Part shown: positions 15,342 to 21,446 of the stretch, one piece after another
Position numbering within the stretch: position 1 is the stretch's first letter
Layout of the letters: the number at the start of each line of letters is the position of its first letter
Origin: Wenyingzhuangia sp.
GTDB taxonomy: Bacteria; Bacteroidota; Bacteroidia; Flavobacteriales; Flavobacteriaceae
DNA: 21,446 bases
Assembly (NCBI GenBank): GCA_020628175.1
Contig: JAHDFK010000024.1
Span: forward strand, 1-21,446
Reading direction: 5' to 3'
The notes under the pieces: model-generated
Databases searched by the model: none
Seen by the model: only the letters and a program-made list of their open reading frames with translations
What the model was told of the DNA's origin: nothing
Made by a program: the position numbers and the translations under genes

Positions 15342-16730
15342 ATGCTAAAACAAAAAACAATTCAAAGAGAAGTAACGTTAACAGGTGTAGGTTTACACAC
15401 AGGTAAAAATGTTACAATGGTTTTTAAACCAGCTCCAGAAAATTATGGATATGCATTTGTTCGTGTTGATTTAGAAGGGAAACCAACAATTGAGGCGAAA
15501 GTAGAATATGTTACCGATACGCAAAGAGGTACAAATTTAGAGAAAAAAGGAGTGAGTATTAATACTTCTGAACATGTTTTAGCAGCTGCTGTAGGTTTAC
15601 AGATAGATAACTTAATTATAGAAATTGATGCTTCTGAACCTCCAATTATGGATGGTTCTTCTAAGTATTTTATAGAGGCGTTAGAATCTGCTGGAATTGT
15701 AGAGCAAGAAGCCCCAGTAGAAGAATATGTTGTAAAAGAGATTATATCTTACAAAGACGAAGAAACAGGAAGCGAAATTATCCTAATGCCTTCAGAGGAA
15801 TACCAAGTAACTACAATGGTAGATTTTGGGACTAAAATATTAGGAACTCAAAATGCGACTTTAAACACAATTACAGATTTTAAGAAAGATATATCTTCTG
15901 CAAGAACATTTAGTTTTTTGCATGAGTTAGAAACTCTATTAGAACATAACTTAATAAAGGGAGGAGATTTAAACAATGCGATTGTTTATGTTGACAAAGA
16001 AATATCTGAAAGTACTTTAGAAAAGTTAAAAACTGCTTTTGGTAAAGATGAAATTAAAGTAACTCCTAACGGAATTTTAGACAATTTAGAGTTGCACTGG
16101 GCTAATGAAGCCGCAAAACATAAGTTGTTAGATGTTATTGGTGATTTGGCTTTGGTAGGTACACGTATCAAAGGTAAAGTTATAGCAAACAAACCAGGAC
16201 ATAAAGTAAATACTTTATTTGGTAAGCGTTTGGCAAATATTATTAAGCAAGAAAAACGTAAAAGTGTTCCTGTTTATGATTTGAACCAACCCCCTTTAAT
16301 GGATATCAACCAAATAATGAAGTTATTACCCCATAGGCCTCCTTTCTTGTTGATTGATAGGATTTTAGATTTAGGGGATGATTTTGTTGTGGGAATGAAA
16401 AATGTATCGATGAACGAACCGTTTTTCGAAGGACATTTCCCAGAAGCTCCTGTAATGCCAGGAGTGTTGCAAATAGAAGCGATGGCGCAGTGTGGAGGTA
16501 TTTTAGTTTTAAGTACCGTACCAGATCCTGAGAATTATTTAACCTATTTCATGAAAATGGACAATGTTAAATTTAAACAAAAAGTAATTCCAGGAGATAC
16601 CTTAATTTTTAAAGCAGAATTAATTTCTCCAATTCGTAGAGGAATCTGTCATATGAGATCTGTTGGTTATGCCAATGGTAAAGTAGTAGTAGAGGCCGAA
16701 TTAATGGCTCAAATAGCAAAGAAAAAATAA
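15342..16730 (+). CDS. lpxC/fabZ: LpxC-FabZ fusion: UDP-3-O-acyl-N-acetylglucosamine deacetylase and 3-hydroxyacyl-ACP dehydratase
   Basis: This 462-residue bifunctional enzyme has two domains. Residues 1 to about 305 are LpxC, the committed zinc deacetylase of lipid A synthesis: ligands H78 (SEHVLAA), H260 and D264 (KHKLLDVIGD), with the general acid H287 in PGHKVN. Residues about 318-462 are FabZ, a hot-dog dehydratase with the segment LPHRPPFLLIDR (329-340) and the catalytic pair H365 (EGHFP) and E379 (QIEAMAQ). FabZ consumes 3-hydroxyacyl-ACP for fatty acid elongation, while LpxA and LpxD use 3-hydroxyacyl-ACP for lipid A, so the fusion sits at a branch point. The fusion is a known arrangement in Bacteroidota. 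It is 4 bases from lpxA. Confidence 0.97.
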   Translation: MLKQKTIQREVTLTGVGLHTGKNVTMVFKPAPENYGYAFVRVDLEGKPTIEAKVEYVTDTQRGTNLEKKGVSINTSEHVLAAAVGLQIDNLIIEIDASEPPIMDGSSKYFIEALESAGIVEQEAPVEEYVVKEIISYKDEETGSEIILMPSEEYQVTTMVDFGTKILGTQNATLNTITDFKKDISSARTFSFLHELETLLEHNLIKGGDLNNAIVYVDKEISESTLEKLKTAFGKDEIKVTPNGILDNLELHWANEAAKHKLLDVIGDLALVGTRIKGKVIANKPGHKVNTLFGKRLANIIKQEKRKSVPVYDLNQPPLMDINQIMKLLPHRPPFLLIDRILDLGDDFVVGMKNVSMNEPFFEGHFPEAPVMPGVLQIEAMAQCGGILVLSTVPDPENYLTYFMKMDNVKFKQKVIPGDTLIFKAELISPIRRGICHMRSVGYANGKVVVEAELMAQIAKKK

Positions 16731-16734
16731 GAAT

Positions 16735-17517
16735 ATGAATCAACCATTAGCATACGTACATCCAGGAGCAAAAGTAGCTCGTAACGTTGTTATTGAACCT
16801 TTTACAACCATTCATAACAATGTAACAATAGGTTCCGGAACTTGGATAGGATCTAACGTAACGATTATGGAAGGAGCTGTTATTGGTGAGAATTGTAAAA
16901 TTTTTCCTGGAGCAGTAATTTCTGCTGTACCTCAAGATTTAAAGTACAATGGAGAAGATACATCGACTATTATTGGAGACAATGTAACCATAAGAGAGTG
17001 TGTTACTATCAATCGTGGTACTTCAGATCGTATGAAAACTGTTATTGGAGACAATTGTTTAATTATGGCGTATTGTCACGTTGCCCATGATTGTATTGTT
17101 GGTGATAATTGTATTTTTTCTAATGGAAGTACTTTGGCAGGACATGCAAATGTTGGGAGTAATGTAATTTTAGCAGGAATGACAGCGATTCACCAATTTT
17201 GTTCTATAGGAGATCATGCTTTTGTAACAGGAGGTTCTTTAGTAAGAAAAGATGTTCCACCTTATGTAAAAGCAGCACGTGAACCTTTATCATATGTAGG
17301 TATTAACTCTGTAGGTTTAAGAAGAAGAGGATTCTCGATTGAAAAAATTCGTGAAATCCAGAACATATATAGAATTCTGTTTCAAAGTAAATACAATAAT
17401 TCACAAGCTATAAGAATTATAGAAGCAGAAATGGAAGCTTCAAAAGAGAGAGATGACATCATTAAGTTTATTCAAAACTCTCAACGAGGAATCATGAAAG
17501 GATATTTTAGTAATTAA
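16735..17517 (+). CDS. lpxA: UDP-N-acetylglucosamine acyltransferase
   Basis: LpxA performs the first, reversible step of lipid A synthesis, moving a 3-hydroxyacyl chain from ACP to UDP-GlcNAc. The 260 residues show a left-handed beta helix of hexapeptide repeats (about 1-185) and a helical C-terminal domain. Catalytic His118 is in YCHVAHDC, the equivalent of E. coli His125. The start is 4 bases after the LpxC-FabZ stop. The gene order lpxD, lpxC/fabZ, lpxA, efp makes one transcription unit likely. Confidence 0.97.
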   Translation: MNQPLAYVHPGAKVARNVVIEPFTTIHNNVTIGSGTWIGSNVTIMEGAVIGENCKIFPGAVISAVPQDLKYNGEDTSTIIGDNVTIRECVTINRGTSDRMKTVIGDNCLIMAYCHVAHDCIVGDNCIFSNGSTLAGHANVGSNVILAGMTAIHQFCSIGDHAFVTGGSLVRKDVPPYVKAAREPLSYVGINSVGLRRRGFSIEKIREIQNIYRILFQSKYNNSQAIRIIEAEMEASKERDDIIKFIQNSQRGIMKGYFSN

Positions 17518-17532
17518 GAAAAAAGTAAAAAG

Positions 17533-18099
17533 ATGGCAACTACATCAGATATTAGAAACGGTTTGTGTATTGTATTCAATAGTGATACATATAAAATAAC
17601 TGAATTTCAACACGTAAAGCCTGGAAAAGGTCCTGCTTTTGTTAGAACAAAATTAAAAAGTTTAACAACAGGGAAAATTATAGACAATACATTTTCTGCT
17701 GGACACAAGATAGAAGAAGTTAGAGTAGAAACAAGAAAGTATCAATACTTATATGCAGAGGGTGATACATTTCATTTCATGAATCAGGATGATTACAATC
17801 AAATCACTCTTGAAAAAGAAGCTTTAGATGCACCTGATTTGTTAAAAGAAGGAGAGGTTGTAACAATTATTGTAAGAGCTGCAGATGAATTACCATTAGC
17901 AGTAGATATGCCGCAATCTGTAATTTTAGAAGTTACTTATACAGAACCTGGTATTAAAGGAAATACAGCTACAAATGCTACAAAACCTGCAACTGTAGAA
18001 ACAGGAGCTTCTGTAAACGTACCTTTGTTTATTAACGAAGGAGATAAAATTAAAATTGAAACGGCAAAAGGAACGTATCAAGAAAGAATTAAGTCTTAA
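17533..18099 (+). CDS. efp: translation elongation factor P
   Basis: EF-P binds between the P and E sites of stalled ribosomes and helps form bonds at consecutive prolines. The 188 residues make the usual three beta-barrel domains: a KOW-like N-terminal domain (1 to about 65) and two OB-type domains. The tip of the functional loop is KPGKG (29-33), placing the normally modified lysine at K32. The start follows lpxA by 15 bases, so it is likely to be co-transcribed with the lipid A genes. A strong terminator follows. No EF-P-modifying enzyme is in the window. Confidence 0.97.
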   Translation: MATTSDIRNGLCIVFNSDTYKITEFQHVKPGKGPAFVRTKLKSLTTGKIIDNTFSAGHKIEEVRVETRKYQYLYAEGDTFHFMNQDDYNQITLEKEALDAPDLLKEGEVVTIIVRAADELPLAVDMPQSVILEVTYTEPGIKGNTATNATKPATVETGASVNVPLFINEGDKIKIETAKGTYQERIKS

Positions 18100-18128
18100 A
18101 AAATAAGATTTGAACTAGATAATTTGTT

Positions 18129-18165
18129 AAAAAATCCAAAGTGAGCTATTCATTTTGGATTTTTT
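18129..18165 (+). terminator. terminator after efp
   Basis: AAAAAATCCAAAGTGA (18129-18144) pairs with 18150-18165 as a 16-bp stem with one G-T wobble, the 5-base loop GCTAT and a T-rich 3' arm. It ends the lpx-efp unit. Confidence 0.85.
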
Positions 18166-18223
18166 GGTATAAAATTATTACAGGTTTTGAAATTCTGTGA
18201 TAAAAAAAATAAAAAGACATATT

Positions 18224-18253
18224 TAGTGAACAAATATTTATATTTGTTCACTA
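18224..18253 (+). promoter_or_regulatory. sucD promoter within a perfect 13-bp inverted repeat (putative operator)
   Basis: TAGTGAACAAATA (18224-18236) and TATTTGTTCACTA (18241-18253) are exact reverse complements separated by TTTA. The -7 box TATATTTG (18239-18246) straddles the centre and right arm, so a dimeric regulator bound here would cover the promoter. Transcription would start near 18253, leaving the repeat outside the message; it is therefore more likely a DNA operator than an RNA hairpin. The half-site GTGAAC...GTTCAC cannot be assigned to a regulator from sequence alone. The rest of the 182-base efp-sucD spacer is AT-rich and unremarkable apart from the efp terminator. Confidence 0.7.
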
Positions 18254-18281
18254 CGAATTTTCAACAAAAAAAATAAATTAA

Positions 18282-19154
18282 ATGAGTGTTTTAGTAAATA
18301 AAGATTCTAATATTATAGTTCAAGGATTTACTGGAGGTGAAGGAACTTTCCACGCTTCTCAAATGATTGAATACGGAACAAATATAGTAGGAGGTGTAAC
18401 TCCAGGTAAAGGAGGACAAGAGCATTTAGGAAAACCTGTATTTAACACTGTACAAGAAGCAGTAGATAAAGCACAGGCAGACACAACTATTATTTTTGTA
18501 CCACCTGCATTTGCTGCAGATGCTATTATGGAAGCTGCAGACGCTGGAATTAAAGTAATTATTTGTATTACTGAAGGAATTCCTGTTGCAGATATGGTAA
18601 AAGTAAAAGGTTATTTACAAAATAAAGATACTCGTTTGGTAGGTCCTAACTGTCCAGGTGTAATTACTCCAGGAGAAGCAAAAGTAGGAATTATGCCAGG
18701 GTTTATTTTCAAAAAAGGAAATGTTGGTATCGTATCTAAATCTGGTACATTAACTTACGAAGCTGCAGACCAAGTTGTAAAACAAGGTTACGGAATCACA
18801 ACTGCTATTGGTATTGGAGGAGATCCTATTATTGGAACAACAACAAAAGAAGCTGTAGAGATGTTAATGAATGATCCAGAAACAGAAGCAATTGTTATGA
18901 TTGGTGAAATAGGTGGTCAATTAGAGGCAGAAGCTGCAAAATGGATCAAAGCTGATGGAAACAGAAAGCCAGTTGTTGGTTTTATTGCAGGACAAACAGC
19001 ACCAGCAGGACGTACGATGGGACATGCTGGAGCTATTGTTAGTGGAGAAGGAGAATCTGCACAAGCTAAAATGGAAATATTAGCTGAAAATGGAATTCAT
19101 GTAGTAGCATCTCCTGCTAAAATTGGGGAAGCTATCGCAAAAGTATTGGCTTAA
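18282..19154 (+). CDS. sucD: succinyl-CoA synthetase (succinate-CoA ligase) alpha subunit
   Basis: This subunit works with SucC to interconvert succinyl-CoA and succinate with formation of ATP or GTP in the TCA cycle. The 290 residues include the CoA-binding Rossmann domain (about 1-125, with [10 protein letters not shown] at 15-24), SKSGTLTYE (152-160), and the phosphorylated histidine H248 in [12 protein letters not shown]. The length is standard. sucC is not adjacent, so the subunits are encoded apart in this genome. The gene has its own promoter overlapped by an inverted repeat, suggesting specific transcriptional control, and fabG follows after 37 bases. Confidence 0.97.
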   Translation: MSVLVNKDSNIIVQGFTGGEGTFHASQMIEYGTNIVGGVTPGKGGQEHLGKPVFNTVQEAVDKAQADTTIIFVPPAFAADAIMEAADAGIKVIICITEGIPVADMVKVKGYLQNKDTRLVGPNCPGVITPGEAKVGIMPGFIFKKGNVGIVSKSGTLTYEAADQVVKQGYGITTAIGIGGDPIIGTTTKEAVEMLMNDPETEAIVMIGEIGGQLEAEAAKWIKADGNRKPVVGFIAGQTAPAGRTMGHAGAIVSGEGESAQAKMEILAENGIHVVASPAKIGEAIAKVLA

Positions 19155-19191
19155 TTTAGAATATAAGCTTGTAAATTAATAGAAAACAATC

Positions 19192-19941
19192 ATGGGATTA
19201 TTAGATAATAAAACAGCAATTATTACAGGTGCTACGAGAGGTATTGGTAAAGGAATTGCATTAGAATTTGCAAAGCAAGGAGCAAATGTTGCTTTTACAT
19301 ATAGTTCTTCTGTAGAGGCTGCCAATGCTTTAGAGGTAGAATTAGCTGCAATGGGAGTTAAGGCCAAAGGATACCAATCGAATGCAGCAGATTTTGAGGC
19401 AGCTCAAGATTTAGCGGCTGAGGTTCTAAAAGAATTCGGATCGATAGATGTTTTAATTAATAATGCAGGAATTACAAAAGATAACTTGTTAATGCGTATT
19501 TCAGAACAAGATTTTGATAAGGTGTTAGAAGTGAACTTAAAATCTGTTTTTAATTTAACAAAAGCTGTTATCCGTCCTATGATGAAGCAAAGAGGAGGAT
19601 CTATTATTAACATGAGTTCTGTTGTAGGAGTTCAAGGAAATGCAGGTCAAACTAACTATGCAGCCTCTAAAGCAGGTATGTTAGGGTTTAGTAAATCTGT
19701 AGCTTTAGAATTAGGTTCTAGAAATATTCGTTGTAATTCTATCGCTCCAGGGTTTATTGAAACAGAAATGACAGCAAAGTTAGACGAAGCTGTTGTTGAT
19801 GGTTGGAGACAATCTATTCCTTTAAAAAGAGGAGGACAACCAGAAGATATTGCAAATGCATGTGTGTTTTTAGCTTCTGATATGTCGGCTTATATTACAG
19901 GACAAACATTAAATGTAGATGGTGGTATGATTACTGCTTAA
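19192..19941 (+). CDS. fabG: 3-oxoacyl-ACP reductase
   Basis: This short-chain dehydrogenase reduces 3-oxoacyl-ACP with NADPH in fatty acid elongation. The 249 residues show the cofactor motif TGATRGIGKG (12-21), NNAG (90-93), the catalytic S143, Y156 and K160 (YAASK), and the family ending ITGQTLNVDGGM. Close similarity across the whole length supports FabG rather than another dehydrogenase. It is 37 bases after sucD on the same strand and followed by a terminator, so sucD-fabG is probably a two-gene unit. Confidence 0.95.
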   Translation: MGLLDNKTAIITGATRGIGKGIALEFAKQGANVAFTYSSSVEAANALEVELAAMGVKAKGYQSNAADFEAAQDLAAEVLKEFGSIDVLINNAGITKDNLLMRISEQDFDKVLEVNLKSVFNLTKAVIRPMMKQRGGSIINMSSVVGVQGNAGQTNYAASKAGMLGFSKSVALELGSRNIRCNSIAPGFIETEMTAKLDEAVVDGWRQSIPLKRGGQPEDIANACVFLASDMSAYITGQTLNVDGGMITA

Positions 19942-19966
19942 ACAGAATAGTTTAAAAAAAATCTAG

Positions 19967-20001
19967 CTGCTCTAAAGTGTATTCTTTAGAGCAGTTTTTT
20001 T
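19967..20001 (+). terminator. terminator after fabG
   Basis: CTGCTCTAAAG (19967-19977) pairs perfectly over 11 bp with CTTTAGAGCAG (19984-19994), with a TGTATT loop and a run of seven T. Confidence 0.93.
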
Positions 20002-20022
20002 ATTTTTAAATAAATTTAGAAC

Positions 20023-20601
20023 ATGACAATTTCCAACATAAAAGAAACCTTGTTATCTAACAAATGGAAACCTCTTAAGTTATTTTCGTATGATTACAAA
20101 CGTAGCGATGGTAAAACAGATCGTCAGGTTAGAGAAGTGTATGATAAAGGAGATGGAGCGGCCGTATTTTTATACAATAAAAGCACAAAGAAAGTTTTAT
20201 TGACTAAACAATTTAGAATGCCTGCCTTTATAAATGGTTTACAAACAGGTATTGTAACCGAAGTTCCTGCCGGTATGTTAGATGCAGATGATCCTGAAAC
20301 GTGTATTTTACGAGAAATAGAAGAAGAAACAGGTTATAGAATTCCTAGTGTAAAAAAAGTTAGTGACTGTTTTATGACCCCTGGAGCAGTAACAGAAATT
20401 ACACATATGTTTGTGGCTGAGTACACAGATAAGATGAAAGTAGCTAAGGGAGGAGGATTAACAACTGAACAAGAAGATATTATTGTGTTTGAAATGTCTT
20501 TTGATGAAGTGAAAAGAAGCGTAGAAAATAATGAAATAAGAGATGCAAAAACATTAATTTTGTTACAATATGCATGGATTCATAACTTATTAGAAAATTA
20601 A
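20023..20601 (+). CDS. NudK-like Nudix hydrolase (GDP-mannose pyrophosphatase family)
   Basis: This 192-residue Nudix protein resembles E. coli NudK through most of its length: an N-terminal strand region with a DGK...VREVYDKGDGAAVFLYN pattern (29-52), QFRMPAFINGLQTG (63-76), then the Nudix box starting at G84 and ending REIEEETGY (97-105). The box is one residue shorter than the textbook spacing between the Gly and the REUxEE core, which also seems true of NudK. Conserved MTPGAVTE (118-125) and the ending EIRDAKTLILL support the same subfamily. The likely activity is cleavage of a nucleotide sugar such as GDP-mannose, or ADP-ribose. It begins 22 bases after the fabG terminator, so its promoter must lie close to or within that T-rich tail; TAAATTTA (20011-20018) is a one-mismatch box. 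Confidence 0.85.
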   Translation: MTISNIKETLLSNKWKPLKLFSYDYKRSDGKTDRQVREVYDKGDGAAVFLYNKSTKKVLLTKQFRMPAFINGLQTGIVTEVPAGMLDADDPETCILREIEEETGYRIPSVKKVSDCFMTPGAVTEITHMFVAEYTDKMKVAKGGGLTTEQEDIIVFEMSFDEVKRSVENNEIRDAKTLILLQYAWIHNLLEN

Positions 20602-20639
20602 GCATTAGTTTAGATAGAATTTAGAAATTAAAAAAGAAA

Positions 20640-21104
20640 ATGGGAAAAGTAATAATCAACAGTTTTGATGATTTTAAAGCGTACGAAGGAAAAGAAATAG
20701 GAATATCAGAATATTTAGAAATTCCGCAAGATAGAATTAACCAATTTGCAGATGCTACTCTAGACCATCAATGGATACATTGTGATGCGGAAAAAGCAAA
20801 AGAAGGTCCTTTTGGAACACCTATTGCCCATGGTTACTTAACATTATCGTTAATGCCGTATTTGTGGGAGCAAATTATAGAGGTAAACAACAGTAAAATG
20901 TTGGTAAATTACGGAATAGAGAAGTTAAAGTTTAACAAGCCCGTAACTGTAAATAGTAAAGTTAGATTAAAAGCTAAATTAAAATCGTTAGATAATTTAA
21001 GAGGTATTTCTAAAGCTGTTTTATCTATCAATATAGAAATAGAAGGAGAGCGCAAAACAGCATTAGATGCAGATATTGTGTTTTTATACCATTTTGTAAA
21101 TTAA
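20640..21104 (+). CDS. MaoC-family (R)-specific enoyl-CoA hydratase
   Basis: This 154-residue single hot-dog protein has the hydratase 2 motif in FADATLDHQWIHCDAEKA, with catalytic D42 and H47, and GTPIAHGYLTLSL (59-71). It probably adds water to trans-2-enoyl-CoA to give (R)-3-hydroxyacyl-CoA. The exact acyl substrate is unknown; a dehydratase role in another acyl pathway is possible. It lies 38 bases after the Nudix gene and 3 bases before the next small gene, so the last two are likely to be coupled. Confidence 0.88.
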   Translation: MGKVIINSFDDFKAYEGKEIGISEYLEIPQDRINQFADATLDHQWIHCDAEKAKEGPFGTPIAHGYLTLSLMPYLWEQIIEVNNSKMLVNYGIEKLKFNKPVTVNSKVRLKAKLKSLDNLRGISKAVLSINIEIEGERKTALDADIVFLYHFVN

Positions 21105-21107
21105 TAC

Positions 21108-21389
21108 ATGCGAAGTAAAAACGAAATACAAGAACTCGTACAACAAAATATTGCTAAAATTAAAATTAGTGAATTTGTAGCCGAAGGAGGTTGGCCAGAT
21201 ATAGACAATGTGGATGTTGCTGTATTTAGTCAGACCCAAAAGGAGGGTGTAGAATTTATTAATTTAGATATTTTGTATTCTGTACACAAACCTGGTTGTT
21301 GTTTTATACCCGGAGCCGATCAGTACATGCGATTGTCTAAAACGCTTCAAATAGAGAAGAATCAAATAAAATTTATAGAAAATGAATAA
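21108..21389 (+). CDS. uncharacterised 93-residue protein
   Basis: I do not recognise this protein. It starts 3 bases after the MaoC stop and reads for 93 residues. There is no signal peptide or membrane helix. The N-terminal 20 residues look helical and charged (RSKNEIQELVQQNIAKIKIS), the middle is acidic (WPDIDNVDVAV at 29-39), and a short segment HKPGCCFIPG (60-69) has adjacent cysteines C64-C65 flanked by Pro-Gly. Codon use and spacing resemble its neighbours, so a real gene is likely. The cysteine pair could bind metal or form a disulphide, but that is speculation. Confidence 0.7.
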   Translation: MRSKNEIQELVQQNIAKIKISEFVAEGGWPDIDNVDVAVFSQTQKEGVEFINLDILYSVHKPGCCFIPGADQYMRLSKTLQIEKNQIKFIENE

Positions 21390-21446
21390 TCAAAAGGATC
21401 AAGTAATATTATTGGGGAGTAGCCAAAATTAAGCATATAATTTAGT

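Noticed and set aside
21382..21432. 16-codon ORF at the right edge overlapping the last gene
   Set aside because: It is very short, has no recognisable content and overlaps the preceding stop. The window ends 14 bases later, so nothing supports it.
1..21446. CRISPR arrays, tRNA/rRNA genes, insertion sequences, prophage or toxin-antitoxin genes
   Set aside because: I looked for them on both strands. No spaced direct-repeat arrays, transposase-like proteins or structured RNA genes were found; the window is compact housekeeping DNA.

Overview
The window is low-GC, gene-dense bacterial chromosome from a member of the Bacteroidota, most likely a marine-type Flavobacteriaceae. The evidence is promoter -7 boxes of the form TAnnTTTG, A-rich translation starts without Shine-Dalgarno sequences, a fused LpxC-FabZ protein, a PorX regulator and a secreted protein with a type IX secretion (T9SS) C-terminal signal. 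No rRNA, tRNA, insertion sequence, prophage or CRISPR array was seen.

Layout. At 156-2265 (minus strand) lie a small T9SS cargo protein and a RimB-RimK fusion. From 2389 to about 10242 (plus) there is a complete histidine operon, hisG-hisD-(small membrane protein)-hisC-hisB-hisH-hisA-hisF-hisIE. It is preceded by a leader peptide with five consecutive His codons and a mutually exclusive antiterminator/terminator pair, and it ends in a strong intrinsic terminator. Positions 10268-12971 hold pcm on the plus strand, converging with a minus-strand pair, porX and a hot-dog thioesterase. An HD-domain phosphohydrolase (13051) diverges from porX. Then comes the lipid A and translation cluster lpxD - lpxC/fabZ - lpxA - efp (14314-18099), closed by a terminator. 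sucD has its own promoter embedded in a perfect 13-bp inverted repeat, and fabG and another terminator follow. The right end carries a NudK-like Nudix hydrolase, a MaoC-type hydratase and an unrecognised 93-residue protein.

How it fits together. The his genes encode all ten steps from PRPP/ATP to histidine, with bifunctional HisB and HisIE. The leader gives a self-contained control circuit: ribosome stalling on His codons frees the strand that disrupts the terminator. An unexpected passenger is a SemiSWEET-like three-helix membrane protein, tightly packed between hisD and hisC. Every other his junction is gapped, and each gap contains a perfect inverted repeat. The lpx-efp block supplies lipid A acylation, fatty acid dehydration (FabZ) and EF-P. 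PorX and the T9SS cargo protein indicate a type IX secretion system elsewhere in the genome.

Most genes are recognisable housekeeping genes. The most interesting signals are regulatory or architectural: the his attenuator, the membrane protein inside the his operon, the sucD operator, the apparently leaderless lpxD promoter and the RimB-RimK fusion.
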